64,000 bases of DNA from Siphonodentalium dalli (GCA_032622095.1 CP136069.1:166588394-166652393); one strand, 5' to 3'. Counted from the first letter of the stretch, positions 1 to 12,910 are shown. The notes: a model not told the origin generated them from the sequence alone. A program made the numbers and translations.

Positions 1-1190
1 GGTATGGCAACTTCCATTTTCGTTCTGGCCTTTCATCGCCACGATTGGCGCATTTGTTGAACTTCCATAGTCGATCCGGGACTGTATAATCAAACTCAAA
101 TCGACTTACATATTATAACTCATTATTATTACGAAGTTGAATTTTTGTGAGATCTTTTTATTTTTGGGACCAACCAACACAGGAAATCATTCGAAGTGTT
201 AGTATAGGATATCTTTTCGAAAGACTAATTTATGTCAAAATATTACAATAGGGCCCTTCGGCCAATTCACATCTGACCACTAAAACAATATGACGACCGT
301 CGCCCAATGTTTTTCGAATAAGACCAAATATGGTCACACAAATGGTTCCTTATGGTGCCACTTAGTCGATGACAATTCAAAACCACCAACGCACCCGAGT
401 GGGTTAAACTGGGGTATGGACCAGTTTCGAGAAAGGTAAGGATTTCAACCGATTTGCGTCTCTCACCAAGACAAATATGTTAAGGTATGGCAACTTCCGT
501 TTTCGTTCTGGCCTTTCATCGCCACGATTGGCGCATTTGTTGAACTTCCATAGTCGATCCGGGACTGTATAATCAAACTCAAATCGACTTAAATATTATA
601 AGTCATTATTATTACGAAGTTGAATTTTTGTGGGATCTTTTTATTTTTGGGACCAACAAACACAGGAATTCATTCGAAGTGTTAGTATAGGATATGTTTT
701 CGAAAGACAAATTTATGTCAAAATGTTACAATAGGGCCCTTAGGCCAATTCACATTTGCGTCTCTCACCAAGACAAATATGTTAAGGTATGGCAACTTCC
801 ATTTTCGTTCTGGCCTTTCATCGCCACGATTGGCGCATTTGTTGAAATTCCATAGTCGATTCGGGACTGTATAATCAAACTCAAATCGACTTAAATATTA
901 TACGTCATTATTATTACGAAGTTGAATTTTTGTGGGATCTTTTTATTTTTGGGACCAACAAACACAGGAAGTCATTCGAAGTGTTAGTATAGGATATGTT
1001 TTCGAAAGACAAATTTATGTCAAAATGTTACAATAGGGCCCTTCGGCCAATTCACATCTGACCACTAAAACATTATGATGACCGTCGCCCAATGTTTTTG
1101 GAATAAGACCAAATATGGTCAAACAAATGGTTCCTAATGGTGCCCCTAAACCGAGGACAATTCAAAACCCACTCTATCATCTCAAACGCT
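1..1190. repeat. Tandem array of a ~484-bp unit, three copies
   Basis: Units begin with GGTATGGCAACTTCC at 1, 485 and 786. The first unit is 484 bp. The second is only 301 bp because about 183 bp between CACAT and TTGCGTCTC are missing. The third runs out near 1190. Copies differ by scattered substitutions, so the array is not very recent. Each full unit carries, near 396-452, a fragment of the ~138-bp minisatellite that fills the next 3 kb, so the two arrays share history. No coding signal is seen. Confidence 0.85.
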
Positions 1191-1224
1191 ATCAAATGAA
1201 TGCATATATACTTCTTTCTGTCTC

Positions 1225-4110
1225 TCCCCAAGACAAATTTGATAAGGCTGGTGGGTGGCCCGCCCGAAATACCCCATGGGTATAGACCATTTTCAAGAAC
1301 CGTAGGGGTTTCGACCGATTTGACTGGATGGGTGGGTGGCCCCAAATAAACACCCCGACACCCACCCATCCATAACCCCGGGTGTGCCACCACGAGGGGG
1401 TAAACATGGGGTATGGACCAGTTTCGAGAAAGCTAAGGGTTTCAACCGATTTAACGGCATGGGTGCATGGCCCTCCCAAATACTCCAGAGAAACACCCCG
1501 ACCCCACCCTTCACCCACGGGGTGCTACCCCGAGTGAGTGAAAATGGGATAAGGATCATCTTCGAGAACCGTAGGGGTTTCGACCGATTTGACTGCATGG
1601 GTGGGTGGCCCGCCCCAAATACCACATAGAAACTCCCCAACCCACACCATTACCCACGGTGTGCCACCCCGAGGGGGTAACAATTGGGTATGGACCATTT
1701 TCGAGAACAGTAGGGATTTCGACCGATTTGACGGATGGGTGGGTGGCCTGTCCAAAATACTCCCTATAAACAACCGACTCCCTTCCAATCACTTCAGGAT
1801 ATGGACCATTATCGAGAACGGTAAAGATTTGGACCGATTTGACGGCGTGGGTGGGTGGCCCGTCACATATACCTCCAAGAAACACCCCAATCCCTGCCCA
1901 AACACCCAGAGTGGTGCCACCCGAAGGGGTGAAATGGGGTATAAACTATTTCCGAGAACGGTAAGGATTTCGACCGATTTGACGGCATGGGTGGGTGGCC
2001 CCAAATACCTCCTATAAACACACCGACACCCGACACCCATCCATCACCCCGGATGTGCCACCCCGAGGGTGCCACCCGTGGTGTTAAAATCGGGTATGAA
2101 CCATTTTAGAGAACGGTAAGGATTTCGACCGAGTTGGTGGCCGGCCCCAAATAGCCTTAGAAACACACCGATTCCCCACTCATCACCCCGGGGGTGCCAT
2201 CCAGAGGGGTGAAAATGGGGTAAGGACAATTTTCGATTTCCACCGATTTGAGGGCATGGGTGGGTGGCCCGCCCCAAATACCATCTAGAAACAGCCCGAC
2301 TCCCATCTATTACCCCGGGGTGCCACCCCGACGGTGTGAAAATGTGGTATGGACCATTTTCGAGAACGGTAATGATTTCGACTAATTTGAAGACATGGGT
2401 GGGTGGGTGGCCAGCCCCAAGTGCACCCTTGAAACACCCCGACCGCCACTCGTTACCCGGGGTGCCACCCGAGGGGTTACAATTGGGGTATGGACCATTT
2501 TCGAGAACGGTAAGGATTTCAACCGATTTGACGGCATGGGTGTGTGGCCCGCCCCATATACCTCCCAGAAACACCGGACCCCCACCCATCACCCCGGGGT
2601 GCCACCCCGATTGGTGAAAAGGGGTATGGACCATTTTCGAGAACGGTAAAGATTTCGACCAATTTGATGGCATGGATTGGTAGCCCGCCCAAATTTACCA
2701 TAGAAACACCCCGACCCAAACTCAGGGGTGAACTTGTGGTATAGACAATTTTCGAGAAGGGTAGGAATTTAGACCGATTTGACGGAATGGGTGGGTAGCC
2801 TACCACAAATACCGCATAAACACCCCGACCACCCACCCATCAACCTGTGTGCCACCCGTGGGTGTTAAATGGGGTATGGACAATTTTGGAGAACGGTAAG
2901 GTTTCGACCGATTTGGTGGCCTGCCACAAATACCCTCTAGAAACACCACGATGCCCCACCCATCACCCCGCGGGCGCCACCCCGAGTGGTGTAAAATGGT
3001 GTAAGGACAATTTTCGATAAAGGTAAGGATTTATAACGATTTGACGACATGGGTGGGTGGCCCGCCCCAATTACTCTCTAGAAACACCCCGGCCCCCACC
3101 CATTACCCCGGGAGTGCCACCCGATGGTGTGAAAATGAGGTATGGACCATTTTCGAGAACGGTAAGGATTTGACCGATTTGACGGCATGGGTGGGTGGCC
3201 CGCCCCAAATACCCCTCATAAACACCCGACCCCAACCATCATCCCAATGGTGCCACCCAGAGCGGGTCAAAATGGGGTATGGACAATTTTCGAGAACGGT
3301 AAGGATTTCGACCGATTTCACGGCATGGGTGGATGGCCCGCCCCAAATCCGCTCTAGAAATACCCCGAACCCACCCATCACCCCGATGGGTGAAAATGGG
3401 GTATGGACAAGTCGAGGAGGGTAACAATTTCCATTGATTTGCCGGCATGGGTGAGAGGCCCACCTCAAGTACACCTTAGAAACACCCCAATCCCATAACA
3501 ATCACCTGCGTGTGGGGTGCCACACAGAGGTTGTGAAAATGGGGTATGGTTCATTTTCGAGAACGGTAAGGATTTCGACCGATTTGACGGCATGGGTGGG
3601 TGATCCACCCAAAATACCCTAGAAACTCCCGAATCCCTCACCCATCACCCGGGTTGCCACCCCAAGGGGTGAAAATGGGATAAGGACCATTTTCGAGAAC
3701 ATAAAGGATTTCGCCCGATTTGATGGCATGTGGGTGAAAATATGCCACCCCAAATACCTCCTAGAAACAAGCCGACCCCGACGCATCAACCTCATGGGCT
3801 GCCATCCCAATGGGGTGAACATGGGGTTTGAACCATTTTTGATAACAGTAAGGATTTCGACCGATTTGATGACATGGGTCGGTGGCTTGCCCCAAATACC
3901 CCATATGAACAACCGATCCTCCCACCCATCACCACGAGGAGTGCCGCCGACAGAGTGGGTGGCCCGTCCCAAATACCCACTAGAAAAACTCCACCCCCAC
4001 CCATCACTCCGGTGGGGGGGGGGGGGGGTATCACCCATAGGGAGTGAAAATGCCGTATGGATTTGACGGCATGTGTGGTGGCCCGCCCCAAATACCACAT
4101 GGAACGGCTT
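1225..4110. repeat. Degenerate ~138-bp minisatellite, about 20 units
   Basis: The phrase TATGGACCATTTTCGAGAAC recurs through the block, for example near 2350, 2487 and 2625, a spacing of 137-138 bp. Each unit also has a GACGGCATGGGTGGGTGG segment and a C-rich CACCCATCACCCCGGGG segment. Units are diverged and carry many small indels. A run of 15 G lies at 4014-4028. Open frames of 70-209 codons occur on both strands, but they are translations of the repeat and overlap each other, so I do not annotate genes here. Confidence 0.85.
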
Positions 4111-4800
4111 ACAAATCTGAATGTCGTGACTTTGTTGTTGGTTTGTTTTTTAATTTGTAAGTAAAATACGTATTGGTTTTTCTGACAATAAGTATGGTTG
4201 TCAAATAGCTCCGTATGGTTGGAGAGCGGATTATCGGGGATGATGGGAGTCATCTTTTAAGATTATCATACTAAAAGAACATCTGCAGCAGAAATGCATA
4301 CCGATTTTACAATTGTTTTAAGGCTTCTAACATTATAAACATGACATTTTTTCGATTGTAAAATAAGTATTGATTTTTTTTGGACAAATAAGTATGGTTG
4401 TCAAATAGCTATATAGGTATGGTTGGAAAGCGGATTAGCAGGGATGATATTGGCCGAGAACTTACCCGAAAAGAACATTTAGAAATAGAACTGCATACGT
4501 ATTTCACAATTGTTTTAAGGCTTCTAACATTGACAGGACATTTTTTCGTTTGCAAAATAAGTATCGATTTTGTAACAAATAAGTATGGTTGTCTAATATG
4601 TATGTATATATATGTATAACTGGTTGGGCAAGTGTTACATGAATGAATTGATCGATACAAAAATAACATTTGGAAAGATACCATACACAATAAGTCTTGA
4701 CTTTTTCTGACAAATAAGTATATATGGCTGTGAAATGGATATGACTGCCACGGAGAGCGGTTTGGGGTGATGTCGGTCGAGATTATCACACAAAAATAAC
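4111..4800. repeat. AT-rich AAGTATGGTTGTC repeat family, first block
   Basis: Diverged units about 190-205 bp long share AAATAAGTATGGTTGTC, a GGATTAGCAGGGATGAT segment and TTTACAATTGTTTTAAGGC. The part from 4235 to 4440 closely matches 11163-11370, so this block and the one at 10714-12300 descend from one family. No gene is apparent. Confidence 0.7.
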
Positions 4801-4870
4801 ATTTATGGTGCGTTCACATGTACCTGCAAGAAAATATCTGCAAGAAAATATCACATACAATTGTACCCTT

Positions 4871-5100
4871 ATAGCAACCACCCTGGTGGGTGTTTATACC
4901 TAAGGCGTGTGTGAATGATGACGTCATATAATTTTTCTATATATATTTCTATACGATGGAACGATTTTCAGGAAATAGTGTATGCTATTTAGCGAAATTG
5001 ACACGTGACTTCCGATTAGCAACTGTTTAAAATTGCGGAATCGGAAGTGGAACAACGAGATGAAATGCCACGGCTCATGACGTCATTTACGTCATGTTGG
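4871..5100 (+). repeat. Interspersed repeat 'C', copy 1 (5' part)
   Basis: The copy starts ATAGCAACCACCCTGGTGGG and continues through TGACGTCATATAATTTTTC to ACACGTGACTTCC. The same order is seen at 34262 (+) and, inverted, at 24220-24565 (-). An exact cAMP-response-element-like palindrome TGACGTCA lies at 4919-4926 and another at 5078-5085. A perfect 10-bp inverted repeat, ACTTCCGATT/AATCGGAAGT, lies at 5008-5017 and 5039-5048. This copy lacks the downstream part seen in the other two. Confidence 0.75.
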
Positions 5101-5104
5101 CTTC

Positions 5105-8100
5105 GTAGGTGCAACATTAACCCTTTCACGATGGGAGACGCGCTAGTGCAGCATTAATGTTTTTTATTACGGGAGCTGTGCTGGTGCAGCATTAACCATT
5201 TCACGACGGGAGCCCTGCTGGGCAGCATTAACCCTTTCATGACGGTGAGCTGTGCAGGAGCAGCATTAACCCTTCCATCACGGTAGTTGAGTTGGTGCAG
5301 GATATGTTATTTCACGAAGGGAGCTGCGTTGGTGCAGCATTAAATATTTGATGATGAGAGCTGCGTTGGTGAAGCATTAACTCTTTCATGACGGGAGCTG
5401 CGCTGGTGCAGCATTAATTATTTCATGAAGGGAGCTGCGTTGGTGCAGCATTAATTATTTGATGATGGGAGCCCGAGTTGGTGCAGCATTAACTATTTCA
5501 TGGCGGGAGCTGCGCTGGTGCAGCATTAATTATTTCATGACGGGAGCTGCGCTGATGATGGGAGCTACGCGTTGGTGCAGCATTAACTCTCTCATGACGG
5601 GAGCTGCGCTGGTGCAGCATTCATTATTTGATGACGGGAGCTGCGTTGGAGCAGCATTAACTCTTTCATGACGGGAGCTGCGTTGGTGCAGCATTAACTA
5701 TTTCATGACGGGAGCTGCGTTGGTGCAGCATTAACTATTTCATTACGGGAGCTGCGCTGGTGCACCATTGATTATTTCAGGACGGGGCTGCGTTGGTGCA
5801 GCATTAATTATTTCATGATGGGAGCTGCATTGGTGCAGCAATGACTCTTTCGTGACGGGAGCTGCGCTGTTGCAGTATTATTACATTTCATGACGGGAGT
5901 TGCGTTGGTGCAGCGTTAATTATTTGATGATGGGAGCTGCACCGGTGCAGCATTAACTCTTTCATGACGGGAGCTGCGTTAGTGCAGCATTAATTATTTG
6001 ATTATGGGAGCTGCGTTGGTGCAGCATTAACTCTTTCATGACGGGAGCTGCGTTAGTGCAGCATTAATTATTTGTTTATGGGAGCTGCGTTGTTGCAGCA
6101 TTAACTCTTTCATGACGGGAGCTGCGTTAGTGCAGCATTAGTTATTTGATTATGGGAGCTGCGTTGGTGCAGCATTAACTAGTTCATGCCGGAGCTGCGT
6201 TAGTGCACCATTAATTATTTGATTGTGGGAGCTGCGTTGGTGCAGCATTAACTCTTTCATGACGGAAGCTGCGTTAGTGCAGCATTAATTATTTGATTAT
6301 GGGAGCTGCGTTGGTGCAGCATTAACTCTTTCGTGACGGGAGCTGCGTTGGTGCAGCATTAATTATTTGCTGATGGGAGCTGCACCGGTGCAGCATTAAT
6401 TATTTCATGACGGGAGCTGCGTTGGTGCAGCATTAGTTATTTGATGATGGGAGCTGCGTTGGGGCAGCATTAATTATTTCATGACTGGAGCTGCGTTGGG
6501 CAGCATTTGTTCTTTCCTGATGGGAGCTGTGATGGTGCAGCATTAACCTTTTTATGACGGGAGCTGTGTTGGTGCAGTATTAACCCTTTCATGACGGGAG
6601 CTGCGCTGATGCAGCATTAATTATTTCATGACGGGATCTGTGCTGGTGCAGCATTAATTATTTAATGACGGGAGCTGCGTTGGTGCAGCATTAATTAGTT
6701 CATGACGGGAGCTGCGTTGGTGCAGCATTAACTATTGTATGATGGGATCTGTGCTGGTGCAGCATTAACCCTTTCATGACTGGTAGATGTGCTGGTCCAG
6801 CATTAACCCTTCCATGGTGGGACCATGACGGCAGTTGCGTTGTTGCAGCATTAGTTATTTCATGAAGGGAGCTGCGTTGGTGCAGCATTCATTATATGAT
6901 GATGGGAGCTGCGTTGTTGCAGCATTAGCTCTTTCATGACGGGAGCTGCGCTGGTGCAGCATTAATTATTTCATGAAGGGGGCTGCGTTGGTGCAGCATT
7001 AATTATTTGATGATGGGAGCTCCCGTTGGTGCAGCATTAACTATTTCATGGCGGAAGCTGCGCTGGTGCAGCATTAATTATTTCATGACGGGAGCTGCGT
7101 TGGTGCAGCATTAATTCATGACGGGAGCTGCGTTGGTGCAGCATTAACTCTTTCATGACGGGAGCTGCGTGGTGCAGCATTAATTATTTGATGATGGGAG
7201 CTGCGTTGATGCAGCATTAACTCTTTCATGACGGAAGCTGCGTTGGTGCAGCATTAATGATTTGATGATGGGAGCTACGTTGGTGCAGCATTAACTCGTC
7301 CATGACGGGAGCTGTGCTGGTGCAGCATTAATAATTTCATAACGGGAGCTGCGTTGGTGCATCATTAATTATTTGATGACGGGAGCTGCGTTGGTGCAGC
7401 ATTAACTATTTCATGACGGGAGCTGCGCTGGTGCAGCATTAATTATTTCATGACGGGAGCTGCGTTGGTGCAGCATTAATTATTTGATTATGGGAGCTGC
7501 GTTGGTGCAGCATTAACTCTTTCATGACGGGAGCTGCGCTGGTACAGTATTAATACATTTCATGACGGGAGCTGCGTTGGTGCAGCGTTAATTATTTTAT
7601 AATGGGACCTGCGTTGGTGTAGCATTAACTATTTCATGACGGGAGCTGCGTTAAGGCAGCATTAATTATTTGATTTTGGGAGCTGCGTTGGTGCAGCATT
7701 AACTCTTTCATGACGGGAGCTGCGTTAGTGCAGCATTAATTATTTGATTATGGGAGCTGCGTTGGTGCAGCATTACTCTATCATGACGGGAGCTGCGCTG
7801 GTGCAGCAATAATTATTTCATGACGGGAGCTGCGTTGGTGCAGCATTAATTATTTGATGATGGGAGCTGCGCTGGTGCAGCATTAATTATTTCATGACGG
7901 GAGCTGCGTTGGTGCAGTTATTTGATTATGGGAGCTGCGTTGGTGCAGCATTAACCCTTTCATGACGGGAGCTGCGTTGGTGCAGCGTTAACCCTTTGGT
8001 GATGGGAGCTGCGCTGGTGCAGCATTAATTATTTCCTGACGGGAGCTGCGTTGGTGCAGCATTAATTATTTGATTATGGGAGCTGCGTTGGTGCAGCATT

Positions 8101-8832
8101 ACTCTATCATGGCGGGAGCTGCGCTGGTGCAGCAATAATTATTTCATGACGGGAGCTGCGTTGGTGCAGCATTAATTATTTGATGATGGGAGCTGCGCTG
8201 GTGCAGCATTAATTATGTCATGACGGGAGCTGCGTTGGTGCAGCATTAGTTATTTGATGATGGGAGCTGCGTTGGTGCAGCATTAACCCTTTCATGACGG
8301 GAGCTGCGTTGGTGCAGCGTTAACCCTTTGGTGACGGGAGCTGTGCTGGTGCAGCATTAATTCTTTCATGACGGGAGCTGCGTTGGGGCAGCATTAATTA
8401 TTTCATGGCGGGAGCTGCGTTGGGCAGTATTAATTATTTCATGATGGGAGCTGTGCTGGTGCAGCATTGACCTTTTTATGACGGGAGCTGTGTTGAAGCA
8501 GTATTAACCCTTTCATTACGGGAGCTGCGCTGGTGCATCATTAATTATTTAATGACGGGAGCTGTGCTGGTGCAGCATTAATTATATAATGACGGGAGCT
8601 GCGTTGGTGCAGCATTAACTCATTCATGACGGGAGCTGCGGTTGTGCAGCATTAATTATTTCATGACGGGAGCTGCGTTGGTGCAGCATTAACTATTTTA
8701 TGATGGGATCTGTGCTGGTGCAGCATTAACCCTTTCATGACGGGTAGCTGTGCTGGTCCAGCATTAACCCTTCCATGTTGGGAGCTGCATTGGTGCAGCA
8801 TTAACCATTTTATGACGGGACCTGCGTTGGTG
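5105..8832. repeat. 37-bp minisatellite, about 100 units
   Basis: The unit is GGGAGCTGCGTTGGTGCAGC followed by ATTAACTCTTTCATGAC or a variant of it. Each unit contains a short inverted repeat GCTGC-GTTGGT-GCAGC that could form a hairpin. Two spacer variants, ATTAATTATTTGATTATG and ATTAACTCTTTCATGACG, alternate in parts (clear at about 5930-6330 and 7640-7780), giving a 74-bp higher-order period. The edges at 5105-5300 and 8750-8832 are the most degenerate, as is usual for arrays homogenised from the middle. Because 37 is not a multiple of three, no frame is conserved, so the short open frames here are meaningless. Confidence 0.93.
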
Positions 8833-9789
8833 ATGAAAAGCAAATTCTGGATACAGCATGTGTGGTTGCTCCACTACGTGTGACGTATGATTCATATTAT
8901 TTTCTTGCTGCAAAGATTAAGCCCGTGAGAACGCGGCGGTTTTGATGGCATTGATTCAGCTCAATCAGAACACTATATTAGTCGTGCTGGTTAAGTGAAT
9001 TGGGTCTGGTAAACAACCTATAGTCCATATTGGCAATTCATAATATGGCATTTCCAACTGTTGACGTGTATTACCGTAGAGTCGGTGGGATGAGGCACTC
9101 ACCCACCTGTAGCCACGTTGCTCTCACGCACAAAAACCTTGTATATAATGAGAAAGTGTTCACCATGCAGTTGGAAATTTCATTTCTGACACTATTACAC
9201 CAACAGTGGGTTGAAATTGTTCTGGTTGCCTGAATTTCCAACCAGTAATGTATGTCGAATTTGTTGTTTAGACCAACATTTGCATCTCGATCGTCCTACG
9301 TTTGGTCAAAATATTGGTTTGACGTTTCCTCTATGTCCCTCCCTGAGTCCCTCCCTGGTGTCCAGTCAACATTCAAGTTAAAAAAAACACAAGACATGTG
9401 AGGTATACCAGGTCGGAAATTCAAAGGCGATGGGGAGGGGTGCAAACGTGGATTGACGGACACACTCTATAGATATACGCCTCGATATATTCATACAATA
9501 CTTCAGCGATTCTGTTGACCCATCTAAAATGGATATACGAGATCAGTTGTTGAAACAGACGATACTATAATTAATTGGTGGATCATAACTCGAGTGCGTG
9601 GACGGTTACAGCGAATGCCTTAGAGATTATTTTACGGATGCCGATGACCACCAATCAAGGTGAACACATATCACACACAGGCGACAACATAACCGTCCAC
9701 TGCCTCCATCGGATATTTTCGTGTATTACTTTTTTTATTGGTCAAGTAAGTCACATGGGGCATACCTGATATTTTCTTGCCCGTCATGT
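8833..9789. other. Unassigned non-coding stretch
   Basis: After the minisatellite there is about 950 bp with no repeat that I can match elsewhere in the window. Open frames do not exceed about 67 codons and have no recognisable motif. I see no splice-flanked exon-like block and no RNA gene. Confidence 0.5.
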
Positions 9790-10134
9790 GTACGCGCCAT
9801 TGAATAGATATGCATACTTGTTTCACAATTGTTTAAGGCTTCTAACATAGATATTACATTTTCATTTGCAAAATAAGTATTGATATATCTGACAAAAATG
9901 TATGTTTGGCAATAAATAACATGTGGGCAATAAAACTGCATAGTAAGCTTAATTTACAATTTTTTACAATTGTTTTAAGGCTATTAATATTAATATTGAC
10001 TCGACATCCTTTTGTTCGCAAAATAAGTCCGAAAGGAACATTTGGAAAAACTCATGCATCCTTATTTTCTACCTGGTTTATTAGTCCACGTTCACAAGTC
10101 GGGCATAACAAAAGATGGACTGTCGTCCGGTGTA
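9790..10134. repeat. AT-rich repeat family, left part of interrupted block
   Basis: The stretch with ACTCGACATCCTTTTGTTCG, CCGAAAGGAACATTTGG and CCACGTTCACAAGTC is matched at about 11740-12000. The match then stops at about 10107, where the 10135-10713 element intervenes, and resumes after it with ATATCCCCTGCATCATATATC. Confidence 0.65.
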
Positions 10135-10713
10135 TATACCCCCTTGTGGCATACCACCTAATGTGGGCATACCTATAACATGCCTAAACAGACATCGGAT
10201 GGACCAAAAAGCCAAAATTTGCATATAAAGAACGGAAACTCGAACAAAACGATTGAATCCTCTATTGAATGTACCCATAATAGTGAACATCCATACATAC
10301 TTTCATTGAGATCCGAGGACTACCTGTTCAAGTTATGACCTGAACAGACATTTCCAGATAAACAAATATATGACATATATATGCATAACTCTAGGTTGGA
10401 AAAGCCGAACAAAACAATGGAACCCTCTATTGATTGTTCTCATAGTAGTTCACATCCATACCAAATTGCATTGTTGAAGTTATGACATGAACAGACACCA
10501 GACTGACAAAAAAGCCAACATTTCCAGAGAAATGAAGATGAATAACTCTAGAATGGAAAATCCGAACAAAACGATGCAACCCTCTATTTAATGGCATCAT
10601 ACCTAATTTTATAGAGATCAGATCACTACTATTCAAGTTATGACATCAACAGACATCTGACGGACGGACAGGTGAAAAAACGGTATACCCCCCTTTTTCA
10701 AAAAGGGGGTATA
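10135..10713. mobile_element. Short inverted-end element with internal ~165-bp units
   Basis: The left end reads TATACCCCCTTGTGG. The right end is a strong hairpin, TATACCCCCCTTTTT-C-AAAAAGGGGGTATA, at 10684-10713, so both outer ends share TATACCCCCTT in inverted orientation. Inside, three diverged units carry CGAACAAAACGATGNAACCC near 10232, 10404 and 10562, 158-172 bp apart. A related locus without the element is seen at about 12000-12020, where flanking sequence similar to both sides is continuous, which supports insertion. No transposase is present, so it would be non-autonomous. The superfamily is not clear, and the exact edges could lie some 25 bp further left. Confidence 0.6.
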
Positions 10714-12300
10714 ATCATATCCCCTGCATCATATATCGGTATGATGATATGAATCGTTCTATGTAGTTAATTCCCTGACAGCATTCCGTTTAAAAAATAA
10801 GTATTGATTTTTTTCTGACAAATAAGTATGGTTGTCCCATAGGTATTTTGACATGGCTGGAGACTGGAGAGGGATTAGCAGGAATTATTTTTATCTAGAT
10901 AATCATACAAAAAGGTCAGATATTGCAATAAAATTCCCAAATTATTTTACTGTTTTTTTTAATTTGTTAGTAAAATAAGTATTGATTTTTCTGACAAATA
11001 AGTATGGTTGTCACATATGTATATAGACATGGTTTGAGACTGGAGAAGGGTTAGCAGGAATGATTTTTATCTAGATAATCACACAAAAAGAAAAATATAT
11101 GGGAATGAAATTGCATACTTAGTTTACAGATCTTTTTAAGGCTTAACAGCGACCCGATATTTTTTTTATCGGGGGTGATGGGAGTCATCTTTTAAGATTA
11201 TCATACTAAAAGAACATCTGGAAGCAGAAATGCATACCGATTTTACAATTGTTTTAAAGCTTCTGACAGTAACATGACATTTTTTCGATTGCAAAAGTAT
11301 TGATTTTTTGACAAATAAGTATGGTTGTCAAATAGCTTTATAGGTATGCTTGGACAACGGATTAGCAGGCGTGGTATTGGTCGAGATTATTATACGAAAA
11401 GAACTTTTAGAAATAGAACTGCATACGTATTTCACGATTGTTTTAAGGCTTCTAACGTTGACATAACATTTTTGTTTCGTTTGCAAAATAAGTATAGATT
11501 TTGTAACAAATAAGTATTGTTGTCTAATGGGTATGTACATATGTTTAATTGGTTGGACAAGTGTTACATGAATGATTTGATCGATACGAAAGGAACATTT
11601 GGCAAGATACCATACATCTTTTGATTTTTTTCTGACAAACAATTATTGCTGTGAAATGGGTATGACTGAAATGAAAGCGGATTAACAGGGACGATGTTGG
11701 TCGAGATTATCACATAAAAAGAACATTTAAACATAGAAATGCATAGTTTTTTTTACAATTGTTTAAGGTCTTACATTTTCATTAGCAAATAAGTATTGAT
11801 ATTTATGACAAACACATATCGGCTATAAAACTGCATACAAAGCTTAATATGCATTTTTTTTTACAATCGTTTAAAGCTATATTCATATTGACTCGACATC
11901 CTTTTGTTCGCAAACGAGTCCGAAAGGAACATTTGGAAAGAATCCTGCATCCGGCCTTATTTTCTGCCTGGTTTATTAGGCCACGTTCACAAGTCAGACA
12001 TAGGCTAATTATATCCCCTACATCATATATCGGTTCTAAGTAGTTAATTGCCTGACATCATTTCGTTTACATAATAAGTATTGATTTTTTTCCTGACAAA
12101 TATTGATGCACGGTTATCAGATATATGTATATGGTCGGAGAGGCATTATCAGGGATGTTGGTCGGGATTACCTCACCAAAACAAGATTTGGGAATATAAT
12201 TGCAATCGTTTTAAGAGTAAACAGCAACCCCACATTTTTTAATTTGTGAAATATGTATTTTGTTCCTGACAAATATATATGGTTGTCATATATATAGTTG
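10714..12300. repeat. AT-rich AAGTATGGTTGTC repeat family, second block
   Basis: This block continues the family seen at 4111-4800 and 9790-10134. AAATAAGTATGGTTGTC recurs about every 190-250 bp (10815, 10990, 11310), with ATTAGCAGGAATGATTTTTA and TTTACAATTGTTTTAAGGC segments. 11163-11640 is a close copy of 4235-4710. Short open frames are present but not conserved between copies. Confidence 0.65.
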
Positions 12301-12910
12301 TCGTTTGTAGCACACACTTCGAGAAGTCTGATTGTTATTCTCAGTTCAACTCGATAAAAGAGACGAAATGATTGACAGTCGGTCGGTACATACCTCACAG
12401 TGAAGGTCACAGCGCGCGCCTGCACAATACCCGCGCACTAGATATGTTGAGTCCTATGCGCATGTGTAAGCCAAAAACCATACTTATTTTACAACCATAC
12501 TAATATTTCAGAACACCGGCATCGGCGTCGACAAACACCGATTTCTCCACTACAAGGTCAAGGCCCACATGGCACGAAATTGAAAAATCAACGAGTGATT
12601 GATCTGTGTTTCATGTAATTTGCAACAATGAATGTTGTTTTGAGGATTTTATGGATTATTGTGTACCACAGATACACGAAGACTAGGCAATTCAATGTTA
12701 AGTGTATTCAATTTCATGACATCATGTGTAAACTGTGTTTGTGACATGATTATTGCACTTTCACTTTCGACAGGAGCTTGGAGGCATTGTTGAATTTGTT
12801 CTCTAATCATCAAAGGTTGCACAGGTATTTGCTTATCATTAATTTAATCATTTGATTTAGGACTGAAAAAGAATTGTTTCTGTTTTCAAATTGAAAAGAT
12901 CAATCGTACT

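Noticed and set aside
2044-2673. Minus-strand 209-codon open frame
   Set aside because: It is a translation of the 138-bp minisatellite. Overlapping frames on the other strand and in other phases are equally long, and residues repeat with the DNA period.
5459-5671. Short Ala/Gly/Thr-rich repeat protein in the 37-bp minisatellite
   Set aside because: The unit length is not a multiple of three, so the frame rotates from unit to unit and no product can be conserved.
10684-10713. Rho-independent bacterial-type terminator (GC/T-rich hairpin)
   Set aside because: The genome is eukaryotic in character, and the hairpin is the inverted end of a dispersed element, not placed after any gene.
10135-10713. 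Helitron with a 3' hairpin
   Set aside because: No CTRR follows the hairpin, no 5' TC end is evident, and the outer sequences are inverted repeats, which canonical Helitrons lack.
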